Shown here: one piece after another, positions 14,987 through 22,448 of the stretch
How positions within the stretch are numbered: position 1 is the first letter of the stretch
How the letters are laid out: each line of letters begins with the position of its first letter
The notes under the pieces: generated by a model
Told to the model about the DNA's origin: nothing
Database searches by the model: none
The model's input: only the letters and a program-made list of their open reading frames with translations
Made by a program: the position numbers and the translations under genes
NCBI GenBank assembly: GCA_030668025.1
Contig: DAOUUT010000019.1
Location: 1-22,448 of the forward strand
DNA: 22,448 bases
Reading direction: 5' to 3'
Source of the DNA: Promethearchaeota archaeon
GTDB lineage: Archaea; Asgardarchaeota; Lokiarchaeia; Sigynarchaeales; SOKP01

Positions 14987-16372
14987 TTGAGTAATAAGAA
15001 AAAATTAATAGTCATTGGTCTAGATTGCGCTACATCTAAGACATTATTTGAAGATTTTAAAGACGAGTGCCCAAACCTTAGAAATCTAATGAATAAAGGA
15101 GTCTACGGAAATCTAAGAAGCTCTGACCCTCCAATTACGGTTCCAGCTTGGATGGTGATGGCAACAGGTAAAAAAGCAGGGACCTTAGGGATATATGGGT
15201 TCCGACATAGAAAAGATAAGTCATATTCTGATTTTTGGGTAGTAAATTCACAAAACATAAAAGAATCTAAAATTTGGGACATTCTAAGTGAGAATGGATA
15301 CAAATCAATAATATTGGGGGTACCACCTACTTTTCCACCTCAAAAAATGAACGGGAATTTAATCTCTGGCTTTATTACTCCTGATTCATTTTCGAATTTC
15401 ACTTTTCCTCTCGAATTAAAAGAAGAAATTAGTAAAATCATACATAATTATGTTTTTGATGTGCAATTTAGGGTACCAAACAAGGAACAATTATTAATAG
15501 ATATCTATGATATGACAAAAATTCATTTTAAAGCTCTCAAATATCTGTTAAAAAATAAAGAATGGGATTTTTGTCAATTTGTAATAATTGGCTTAGATAG
15601 ATTTCACCACGCATTTTGGAAATACTACGATAAATCGCATCATAAATATGAAACCGGCAATATATTTGAAACAGCAATGAAAAATTTCTATAAATTCTTA
15701 GATAAGGAAATAGGGGAAGTCTTAGATTTAGTAAATAGCAATACTACAGTTTTTGTCGTCTCGGATCACGGTGCTAAAGCTATGAAAGGTTCTTTATGCG
15801 TTAATATGGCATTAGAAAAATTAGGTCTTTTAAAATTTATCGAGGACCACTTGCCGAGTACAAAATTAAGGGATGCTAAAATCGATTGGAGTAAAACATA
15901 TGCTTGGGGATGGGGCGGTCATTATGCACGAATCTTTCTTAATGTAAAAGATCGAGAAAAATCGGGAATTATTGACTCCAAAGATTATGAGATGTGGCAA
16001 GATAAAGTTGCCGAATTAATAAAAAGTATTCCAGATGATAAAGGAAATCCAATGAATACGAGAGTATTTAAACCCCGAGATTTGTTTGAGATTGTTCGTG
16101 GAGATGTTCCTGACTTGCTTGTATATTTTGACGATTTAAAATGGCGATCAGCGGGAATGGTCGGTTATAAAAGCATGTACTTAAACGAAAATGAGACGGG
16201 TCCTGACGAAGCGGCTCACGATTATAATGGTGTTTTTATTATTTACGACCCCTCAAAAAAAAAGAGTGGAAAATTAGACGAAAAAAATATTTTAGATATA
16301 GCTCCTACTATATTGAAGATATTTGGAATCACAATTCCGGAAGATTTAGAAGGAAAGTGTATAGAATATTGA
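14987..16372 (+). CDS. Alkaline phosphatase superfamily phosphodiesterase/nucleotide pyrophosphatase-like protein
   Basis: A 461-residue member of the PF01663 group. Metal and catalytic residues can be placed: Asp13 in VIGLDCA, nucleophile Thr51 in PITVPAW, Asp204 and His208 in GLDRFHHAFW, Asp260-His261 in VVSDHG, and His411 in AAHDYNGVF. The full two-metal set makes it likely active on phosphodiester or pyrophosphate bonds. It is not a formylglycine sulfatase, as there is no C/S-x-P-x-R motif. It has no signal peptide, so it acts in the cytoplasm. The start is TTG, fixed by AGGAG eight bases upstream. Lying between sat and cysC, it may act on APS, PAPS, PAP or a nucleotide-linked sulfated product (inference). 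Confidence 0.8.
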   Translation: MSNKKKLIVIGLDCATSKTLFEDFKDECPNLRNLMNKGVYGNLRSSDPPITVPAWMVMATGKKAGTLGIYGFRHRKDKSYSDFWVVNSQNIKESKIWDILSENGYKSIILGVPPTFPPQKMNGNLISGFITPDSFSNFTFPLELKEEISKIIHNYVFDVQFRVPNKEQLLIDIYDMTKIHFKALKYLLKNKEWDFCQFVIIGLDRFHHAFWKYYDKSHHKYETGNIFETAMKNFYKFLDKEIGEVLDLVNSNTTVFVVSDHGAKAMKGSLCVNMALEKLGLLKFIEDHLPSTKLRDAKIDWSKTYAWGWGGHYARIFLNVKDREKSGIIDSKDYEMWQDKVAELIKSIPDDKGNPMNTRVFKPRDLFEIVRGDVPDLLVYFDDLKWRSAGMVGYKSMYLNENETGPDEAAHDYNGVFIIYDPSKKKSGKLDEKNILDIAPTILKIFGITIPEDLEGKCIEY

Positions 16373-16395
16373 TTAAAAAGAAAAGAGAAAAAACT

Positions 16396-16929
16396 ATGGC
16401 ACACAAAGGATTCACATTATGGTTTACAGGACTTGCATGTTCAGGTAAATCTGTTTTAGCAGACGCCTTAGCTGAAGATCTTAAAAAGCGAGGGATGAAT
16501 GTCGAACGTCTTGATGGAGATATTGTTAGAAAGAGTTTAACGCAAGATCTAGGATTTTCCGATGATGATCGCAGAATGAATATCGAGAGAGTTACTTTTG
16601 TAGCAAAACTTTTGACGAGAAATAGTGTAGCAGTTTTGGCATCTTTTATATCTCCTTTTAATGGAATTAGGGAGTATTCTCGTAAGGAAATTGGAACATA
16701 TATTTTAGTTTATGTGAAATGCCCAATTGAAGTATGTGAACAGAGAGATGTAAAAGGGATGTATGCAAAGGCTAGAACCGGCGAGATCAAGCAATTCACA
16801 GGCATCGATTCTCCTTTTGAAGAACCAGACAAAGCAGATATAGTTGTTGAGACTGACAAGCAAACAATCGATGAAAGTAAAAAAATTGTTTTAGATGCAT
16901 TAGATGAAATGGGATATTTACCCAATTAA
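16396..16929 (+). CDS. cysC: Adenylyl-sulfate (APS) kinase
   Basis: It phosphorylates APS at the 3' hydroxyl to give PAPS, the universal sulfate donor. From ATG 16396 the protein has 177 residues, normal for a stand-alone enzyme. A GTG at 16357 would add 13 residues but overlaps the previous gene. Walker A is GLACSGKS (12-19), RLDGDIVRKSL (39-49) contains the DGD motif, FSDDDRRMNIERV follows, and SFISPFNGIREYSR (81-94) carries the APS-binding SP-(Y/F)-x-x-x-R motif. KGMYAKARTGEIKQFTGI is the conserved lid segment. It lies 23 bases after the phosphodiesterase gene and closes the operon. No APS or PAPS reductase is nearby. Confidence 0.95.
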   Translation: MAHKGFTLWFTGLACSGKSVLADALAEDLKKRGMNVERLDGDIVRKSLTQDLGFSDDDRRMNIERVTFVAKLLTRNSVAVLASFISPFNGIREYSRKEIGTYILVYVKCPIEVCEQRDVKGMYAKARTGEIKQFTGIDSPFEEPDKADIVVETDKQTIDESKKIVLDALDEMGYLPN

Positions 16930-16972
16930 GATTTTTAGTTAAAAAAATTTAAGAATTTTGCTTAGAAGTACC

Positions 16973-16980
16973 TTTTTTTT
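16973..16980 (+). terminator. T8 run after cysC, likely archaeal terminator
   Basis: Eight Ts follow 43 bases after the cysC stop. T-runs of this kind terminate archaeal RNA polymerase without a hairpin. No clear stem lies upstream. The rest of the gap to about 17180 is strongly AT-rich with no gene I can see. Confidence 0.4.
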
Positions 16981-17180
16981 AAATTATTTAAGTTTAAATT
17001 TATTTTAATTATTTATGTTAAAATATCAATAAATACTATTGTAGCATTCTTAAAATTATTATTATCGTTATTTTATAATTACTCCTATAAAGAGGTTATT
17101 AATTAAAATTATAAAATATTAATTAATTTTGCATACTTTTTACTATCAGAAATTCTTGGATTTCTAAATGTTTTAGAAAA

Positions 17181-17368
17181 AATGGTTTTGATATGGACAA
17201 AATGATTTAAAAGAATTAGTAGAAAAAATCTTAGTGATTTACGAGAACGAGAGTTTGAGAAATAAAATGGGGGAAATAGGTCCCAAAAGAGTAGTGAATG
17301 AATTTTTGTTGGAGCAAATAATACAAGATTATAGAAAACTATTTAAGAGAGTCATTCGTAATGAATAA
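17181..17368 (+). pseudogene. C-terminal remnant of a GT4 glycosyltransferase
   Basis: From 17201 a frame reads NDLKELVEKILVIYENESL, then RNKMGEIGPKRVVNEF and a last stretch ending in YRKLFKRVIRNE, stopping at TAA 17366-17368. This is the usual final helix region of GT4 enzymes ('gNdleeLaekI..ll.d.elrkkmG..gr..v...fsw..i...y..ly'). Just upstream, in another frame, AATGGTTTT (17181-17189) gives Asn-Gly-Phe, matching the 'NGFL' expected there, so a frameshift near 17190 separates the two. Nothing further upstream looks like the rest of the enzyme. The tail overlaps the first eight bases of the epimerase gene, as it would in a former operon. Confidence 0.65.
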
Positions 17369-18494
17369 AAAGATATTAGTCACTGGTGGAGCTGGATTTA
17401 TTGGCTCTCATTTAGTTGATAAACTAATTGAAGAGAAAAAACATGAAGTCGTTATTCTCGATAATTTAGAAGAACAAGTACATGGAAAATCAAACACTCC
17501 TCCAAAATATTTACATAAAGAAGCAAAATTTGTTAAGAATTCAGTAACTAATTATAACGATCTTAAAGATTTGGTTAAAGAATGTGAAATAATTTTTCAT
17601 TTGGGTGCTGTTGTCGGAGTTGGACAATCTATGTATCAAATCCGGAAATATGTTAAAAACAATATTCTTGGCACGGCAAATTTACTAGATATACTTGTAA
17701 ATTGCGAGCATTCTGTCGAAAAACTCATCATTGCCTCTTCTAACACGGTTTATGGAGAAGGAAAAGCAAATTGTAGTCATTGTGGGTTTGTTTATCCTTT
17801 ATTAAGGGATGAAAATCAATTATTTAATAAAGAATGGGAGGTTAAGTGCCCTGATTGTGGTTTGGAAATTAAACCGGTGTTAACGGATGAAAATAATCCT
17901 TTTAATTCTAGCTCGATTTACGCGCTAAGTAAGCAGTCTCAAGAACAAATGGGATTATTAATTGGAAAAACCTATGGGATAAATACTACGATTTTAAGGT
18001 TTTTCTTAGTTTATGGGCCAAGACAAGCACCCTCAAACCCATATACTGGTGTTTGTTCAATATTTAGCACTCGTCTGTCAAATGCAAAACCAGCAATTGT
18101 TTTTGAAGATGGTTTGCAATCAAGAGACTTTGTTCATGTGAGCGATATTTGCCAAGCATTAGTTCTTGCCATGGAAAATGACTCTGCTAGCGGAGAAATA
18201 TTTAATGTAGGGACTGGTACGCCCACAACTATAAAAGAAATTGCTGAGATAATTACTGAAAAAATCAATCCAAGTTTAAAACCACTATTCACACATCAAT
18301 ATAGAATTGGCGATATTCGACATTGCGTTGCGGATATTTCAAAAATTAAAAGTAAATTAGGATATAAACCAAACATAAACTTTAAAGAAGGAATTGACGA
18401 TTTAATCAATTGGATAAGAAACAAAGAATTTCAAATTAAAGATAAATCCCAAAATGCATTAGATGAATTGAAAGAGAAGGGATTATTAAAATAA
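17361..18494 (+). CDS. NAD-dependent sugar-nucleotide epimerase/dehydratase with zinc-knuckle insert
   Basis: A 377-residue extended SDR. The NAD site is GGAGFIGSH (9-17), HLGAVVGVGQS lies at 80-90, the catalytic Tyr187-x-x-x-Lys191 occurs in SSSIYALSKQ with Ser126-Ser127 and Thr129 in the active site, and RDFVHVSDI (residues about 250-258) is the usual substrate-side segment. Between SNTVYGEG and the catalytic Tyr an insert carries CSHCG (138-142) and CPDCG (163-167), four cysteines suited to a zinc ion. This insert is known from a subgroup that includes dTDP-L-rhamnose 4-epimerase-like enzymes, so 4-epimerisation of a nucleotide deoxysugar is likely but not certain. The ATG overlaps the GT4 remnant's stop. 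The next SDR follows after 24 bases. Confidence 0.85.
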   Translation: MNKKILVTGGAGFIGSHLVDKLIEEKKHEVVILDNLEEQVHGKSNTPPKYLHKEAKFVKNSVTNYNDLKDLVKECEIIFHLGAVVGVGQSMYQIRKYVKNNILGTANLLDILVNCEHSVEKLIIASSNTVYGEGKANCSHCGFVYPLLRDENQLFNKEWEVKCPDCGLEIKPVLTDENNPFNSSSIYALSKQSQEQMGLLIGKTYGINTTILRFFLVYGPRQAPSNPYTGVCSIFSTRLSNAKPAIVFEDGLQSRDFVHVSDICQALVLAMENDSASGEIFNVGTGTPTTIKEIAEIITEKINPSLKPLFTHQYRIGDIRHCVADISKIKSKLGYKPNINFKEGIDDLINWIRNKEFQIKDKSQNALDELKEKGLLK

Positions 18495-18518
18495 TTAAAC
18501 TTAAGAATAGAAAGTATA

Positions 18519-19565
18519 ATGAAGAATATTTTAATAACAGGTTCAAATGGTTTTTTAGGATCACATTTAATCGATTTATGTATTAAAAAAGATTTTAAAA
18601 TTTATGGGTTAGATCGACCATCTTCATCTTTTAGAAATTTAACTCACTATACCAATGGAATCGAATTCTTTTCTAAAAAAAATAAGAAAAATTTCCTTGG
18701 AAAAAAAATTCAAATTTCTAGTAATCGCAAGAACCTAATCTTTTTAGAATGCGATATAAAAAATCGGGTATTATTAGAGAAAATAATAGAAGAAATAAAA
18801 CCAAATCTATTGTTTCATTTTGGAGCGCAACCATACATAATCCCATCGTGGAAAGATCCAGTTAATACAATTGAAACTAATGTAATTGGTACAATAAACG
18901 TGTTTGAACCGATTAAAAAATACAACTTAAAAACTCGCGTTATCTTAGCTTGTTCTGCTACAGAATTTGGTACAACTACTAACATAGGGCGCCCCTTAAA
19001 AGAATCTGATCCATTAATGGCAATTCATCCTTACGGAATTAGCAAGATTGCGGCTGAGCTTCTTTCTCGACAATATTACATTAATTTTGAAATAGAAATA
19101 ATTAACTTGAGATTTTTTAATCTGACCGGTATCAAGCGAACTAACGACGCCTCCTCGGATTTTATAAGAAAAATCGCTCAGATCGAATTGAGCTTGAAAG
19201 AACCCGTGATCGAAGTAGGAAATTTAAATCCGTATAGAGATATATTAGGAGTGGGAGATGCAATAAATGCTATTTGGTTAACTGCTACGAAAGGTACCCC
19301 GGGAGAGACATATCACGTTTGTACAAACAAAAAAGTCCAGATTAGAGAAATTTTAGATATTGCCTTAAGTTTTACCACAAAAAAAATTGATGTAATTGAA
19401 AATGTTGACTTTAAACTCAGAAAAACTGATGAAGATATGATGATTGGGGATAATTCAAAGATTAAATCTGAATTGGGCTGGGAACCCAAAAAAACAATTA
19501 AAGAAACGCTAAAAAAAATGTTTGATTACTGGATCGACTATTATAAAAAAAATCCTAAAATCTAA
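18519..19565 (+). CDS. GDP-mannose 4,6-dehydratase/GDP-6-deoxyhexose reductase-like SDR
   Basis: A 348-residue extended SDR with NAD(P) site GSNGFLGSH (8-16), FHFGAQPYIIPSWKDP (99-114), active-site CSATEFG (145-151) and Tyr172-x-x-x-Lys176 in PYGISK. NVIGTINVFE and the later SDFIRKIAQIE followed by VGNLNPYRDILGVGDA are typical of the GDP-mannose 4,6-dehydratase and GDP-4-keto-6-deoxymannose reductase (RMD) group. The Glu149 of TEFG is the dehydratase-type catalytic glutamate position, so it could be a dehydratase. An insert at about 45-72, very rich in Lys and Asn, is not usual. It lies 24 bases after the epimerase, and together they probably make a 6-deoxyhexose nucleotide for the glycan. 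Confidence 0.75.
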   Translation: MKNILITGSNGFLGSHLIDLCIKKDFKIYGLDRPSSSFRNLTHYTNGIEFFSKKNKKNFLGKKIQISSNRKNLIFLECDIKNRVLLEKIIEEIKPNLLFHFGAQPYIIPSWKDPVNTIETNVIGTINVFEPIKKYNLKTRVILACSATEFGTTTNIGRPLKESDPLMAIHPYGISKIAAELLSRQYYINFEIEIINLRFFNLTGIKRTNDASSDFIRKIAQIELSLKEPVIEVGNLNPYRDILGVGDAINAIWLTATKGTPGETYHVCTNKKVQIREILDIALSFTTKKIDVIENVDFKLRKTDEDMMIGDNSKIKSELGWEPKKTIKETLKKMFDYWIDYYKKNPKI

Positions 19566-19627
19566 CAAATAAGAAGTAAGAGTAATAATAATTTAAATAA
19601 AAATGAGATAACAAAATTAAAAATTTA

Positions 19628-22448
19628 TTAATTTTCTCTCTTATAATTATATGTAATAGTCTTCAAATTTGCTTCTTCTAACTTCGTTTTGCAATACGGA
19701 CACTGTACTTCAGCCCCTTTTTTTAATCTTTTGTTAATATTTTCTTTTAAAGCAGCAGAGCAATCTTTATTTGGACAAATGTATAACTTTGCAAATACTT
19801 TTTCTTTCTCATCGTCGAGTTCCTCGGAAGAAACACCAAGTTTTTTCGCCGTTACTTTATCCGAAATGCTTTCTCTTTTTGTTTCGATGTATTCCTTTAA
19901 ATAATCGGTACTAGTTCCGATTGTTAATGAAATTGTCTCACCTACTTTATAGTCGTTCTTTTTACGAGAGAACTGAATGTTTCTTATTAAATCGTTAACT
20001 ACGCGCTCATTTAATAACTCATCGTCAACATCAACATCCAGATAAATATTGCAGTATTTGTGTTCTATTTTTCGCAAATTATCCGCAATTTTTACCGATT
20101 TTTTTATTTCTAATTCCTTTACATTTCCAATTTGCTTAATGATCTCTGGGAATCCTATTTCAGGCATGTCTTCTTTTGGTTCTATAATCATTCGTTTGTT
20201 TGGCCATCTTAGTCTAATCTTATTTTCTTCCTTTAACGCTCTAATCGATTCTATTAGGTCTCTTACAAATCTCATTTCTTCTTCTAATTTTGCATCGATT
20301 CTTGTTTTATCGGTTTCTGGCCAATTCTGCAGGTGAATGCTTTCAGTTTCATCCAAACCCATTGACTTTAAGCGAGGTTTGAACATTTTTAAGAATAGCT
20401 CTTCGCTGAGCATTGGATTGATAGGAGCTAACATCAATAAAACATTGAATAAGACCTTATAAAGTACTGCCATAATCTGGAGTTTATTTGGATCGTCGGA
20501 ATAGATATCAAGTTTTTCTCGGTTTAACATTATGTACCATCTACTTATATCGTTAACAATTAGCTCTCTCAGTTCACCGGGAATCCATGGGAGCTCGTAT
20601 TTATCGGCTAATTCTGTTATTTTTTCAATAGTAGAGTGCGTTCTTGAAAGGATCCACTTATCTAACTTGCTTAGCTTTTTCTCGTCAATTTTAACCTTAG
20701 AAGGATCAAATTTAGCTAAACCAAATTTCTCGTTAGCGTAAAAGTAAACGTTCCAAATTGTATTGATGGTTTTATATGTGTCTGCGTATTCCTTCGCACT
20801 GAAATTTAAATCGCGACCTGGTTGAGTTGCTCCAATACAATAGAAACGGAAGGTTTCGATACCCTTTATCTGCGAATACGATTTCTTGCTTTTTATTTGG
20901 TCTAAGGTGCCATTAATAAGATCTTCTGGTAAAAATGCTGTTCCTTTCGATTTGCTCATTTTTACTTTATCTCGTAAAACCCAGCCATGCATATAGCAAC
21001 TATCGTAATTCTTTTTCCCTGTGGAAACCATTGCGCTGCACAACAAGCTATTAAACCACCCTCTAATCTGATCTTTTCCCTCAATTATGAAATCCGCAGG
21101 AACCCAAGTGTCGTAATGGCTCTCGCCATCGTATACTTCTTGTGAAGCCCACATTACCGAACCTGAGTCCAACCAAACATCTAGAATGTCTGGTATCCGT
21201 TTTTTTACTCCTTTATTACACTTTTTACATTTCCAAGTAACATTATCTATCCAAGGACGGTGCAAGTCTTCTGGACATTCTCCAGCAATTTCTTTTAGTT
21301 CTTTTGCCGAACCGATCACTGTAATGTCGTCGCAATTTTCGTTATCACATATCCATACGCTTAAAGGAACCCCCCAAAAGCGCTGTCTCGAGATACACCA
21401 ATCTTTTAAAGAAGTTAACCAGCTTTTAAACCATCTATTGCCCGCCCAGTCAGGAACCCAATAAATCTCTGCGTTTTTTTCTAATAATTCTGAAGCTATG
21501 CTTTCAGTTTTAAAAAACCATTGGTTTGTCGCTCGATATACTAGTTTAGAATCGCACCTCCAACAATGAGCGTATTCGTGTTCTAACTCGCTAGTTAAAA
21601 GAAGAGTTCCTTTTTTCTTCAATAAAGCCAAAATTTCTTTATTAGCATCAAATACAAATTTTCCTTCAAATATTCCTGCGTCTTTCGTGTAAACTCCCTT
21701 TATATCAACTGGAGTAAAAACGGGAATATTATTTGCCACCCCTACCTCAAAATCTTCAGGCCCGTGACCAGGAGCCGAGTGAACTAATCCAACGCCTTCC
21801 GAGGCCGAAACATATTCTTCCGATAAAATGATGGTATGTACTGTATCGCTTTGTTTTGCCAATTCTTTTTGAAACGGAACTTCATCTAATAAGGGATGTA
21901 TGTATTTTTTACCCTCCAATTGTTCGCCGTAAATTTCCTCTACAATTTTGTATTTGAAGCCCAATTCTCCAGAGATTAAATGCGTAACGGACGCTTTCGA
22001 TAAAATCCAATATTCATTCAAGTCTTCTAATTTAACTTTTACATATTCAGCAATCGGATTCGCCATAATTGCTTCGTTTGCCACTAAAGTCCAGGGTGTT
22101 GTAGTCCAAATTATGAAATAAGTATCGTCCATATCTGCCGATTTTATCTTTAGAAATAAACTCGTATCTATAACGTTTTTATAATCGTGTTCGTGCTTAG
22201 CAAGAGCAGTCGCGCACCTTGGACAACAATTTAATGGTCTAAAAAATTGGTACATTAAACCTTTTTCGTAAGCTTTTTTCAAAGTCCACCATATTCCTTC
22301 GATATAACTGTTTTTAAACGTTATATAAGGATTGTCCCAATCCCAGAAATAACAGCCCAAACGTTTGAATTGCTCGTTCATTACTAAAAGTCTTTCTTGA
22401 GCGTACTCTTTACAATTCTTTATAAACTTATCTACGCCATATTTCTGA
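19628..22448 (-). CDS. ileS: Isoleucyl-tRNA synthetase, archaeal/eukaryotic type (5' partial)
   Basis: It charges tRNA-Ile with isoleucine and edits valine. The frame stays open to the window edge: the 22 codons upstream of ATG 22381 (YGVDKFIKNCKEYAQERL and so on) fit the family, so the true start and the HIGH motif lie outside. Visible parts are the lead into the catalytic core (MNEQFKRLG, DWDNPYITF), the cysteine pair CPRC, the editing-domain motif WTTTPWTL, RQRFWGVPLS, and KMSKS coded at 20948-20962. The anticodon-binding domain follows, and a C-terminal cysteine cluster (CPNKDC, CPYC) likely binds zinc. It converges on the SDR gene, with a 62-base AT-rich gap holding nothing else visible. 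Confidence 0.95.
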   Translation of the reverse strand, partial: QKYGVDKFIKNCKEYAQERLLVMNEQFKRLGCYFWDWDNPYITFKNSYIEGIWWTLKKAYEKGLMYQFFRPLNCCPRCATALAKHEHDYKNVIDTSLFLKIKSADMDDTYFIIWTTTPWTLVANEAIMANPIAEYVKVKLEDLNEYWILSKASVTHLISGELGFKYKIVEEIYGEQLEGKKYIHPLLDEVPFQKELAKQSDTVHTIILSEEYVSASEGVGLVHSAPGHGPEDFEVGVANNIPVFTPVDIKGVYTKDAGIFEGKFVFDANKEILALLKKKGTLLLTSELEHEYAHCWRCDSKLVYRATNQWFFKTESIASELLEKNAEIYWVPDWAGNRWFKSWLTSLKDWCISRQRFWGVPLSVWICDNENCDDITVIGSAKELKEIAGECPEDLHRPWIDNVTWKCKKCNKGVKKRIPDILDVWLDSGSVMWASQEVYDGESHYDTWVPADFIIEGKDQIRGWFNSLLCSAMVSTGKKNYDSCYMHGWVLRDKVKMSKSKGTAFLPEDLINGTLDQIKSKKSYSQIKGIETFRFYCIGATQPGRDLNFSAKEYADTYKTINTIWNVYFYANEKFGLAKFDPSKVKIDEKKLSKLDKWILSRTHSTIEKITELADKYELPWIPGELRELIVNDISRWYIMLNREKLDIYSDDPNKLQIMAVLYKVLFNVLLMLAPINPMLSEELFLKMFKPRLKSMGLDETESIHLQNWPETDKTRIDAKLEEEMRFVRDLIESIRALKEENKIRLRWPNKRMIIEPKEDMPEIGFPEIIKQIGNVKELEIKKSVKIADNLRKIEHKYCNIYLDVDVDDELLNERVVNDLIRNIQFSRKKNDYKVGETISLTIGTSTDYLKEYIETKRESISDKVTAKKLGVSSEELDDEKEKVFAKLYICPNKDCSAALKENINKRLKKGAEVQCPYCKTKLEEANLKTITYNYKREN

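Noticed and set aside
14987..16372. Sulfatase as the identity of the alkaline-phosphatase-superfamily protein
   Set aside because: The formylglycine motif C/S-x-P-x-R is missing and the nucleophile position is Thr51 in PITVPAW, as in phosphodiesterases/nucleotide pyrophosphatases.
16357..16395. GTG start giving APS kinase 13 extra residues
   Set aside because: It overlaps the upstream coding end and adds a lysine-rich stretch not found in the family; ATG 16396 gives the normal N-terminus just before the Walker A strand.
20049..20336. Plus-strand frame inside the ileS gene
   Set aside because: It is antisense to well-conserved isoleucyl-tRNA synthetase sequence. The same applies to 19689-19904, 20532-20741 and 21186-21464.

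Overview
The window looks like a piece of an AT-rich archaeal chromosome. Pointers are TATA-like boxes upstream of genes, Shine-Dalgarno-like GGGAG, AGGAG and GTGA boxes, several TTG starts, an archaeal-type ATP sulfurylase with a zinc knuckle, and an archaeal/eukaryote-type isoleucyl-tRNA synthetase. The base composition and gene mix would suit an Asgard (Lokiarchaeia-like) genome, but nothing seen here proves that assignment. No rRNA, tRNA, CRISPR array, integrase or intact transposase was found.

Layout. (1) Positions 1-1216 hold the end of an ABC-2 permease and its ATPase, closed by a hairpin terminator. The pair is a plausible exporter for a surface polymer. (2) Positions 1215-11326 are a glycan-modification cluster: a SAM methyltransferase, a GT4 glycosyltransferase, a GT-D-like glycosyltransferase, two tandem paralogous FkbM methyltransferases plus a divergent third, a two-part CgeB-like glycosyltransferase, a Methyltransf_24-type methyltransferase, and a further methyltransferase broken by an 8-bp repeat. 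Decayed gene ends lie among them. (3) Positions 11503-12888 encode a B12-binding-type radical SAM enzyme. (4) Positions 13537-16929 form a compact operon: ribbon-helix-helix protein, ATP sulfurylase (sat), alkaline-phosphatase-superfamily phosphodiesterase, APS kinase (cysC). (5) Positions 17181-19565 hold a glycosyltransferase remnant followed by two sugar-nucleotide SDR enzymes. (6) Positions 19628-22448 carry ileS on the minus strand, running off the right edge.

How the genes may work together (inference). The SDR pair would supply deoxy-sugar nucleotides, the glycosyltransferases would build a surface glycan, the methyltransferases would decorate it, and the ABC transporter would export it. 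Sat plus CysC make PAPS. No APS or PAPS reductase is in view, so the PAPS may serve sulfation of the same glycan, although no sulfotransferase is visible in the window. The glycan block shows rapid turnover: a tandem duplication with near-identical 3' ends, a duplicated gene tail, a truncated gene head, a GT4 remnant, and a methyltransferase whose frame depends on the copy number of an 8-bp repeat.
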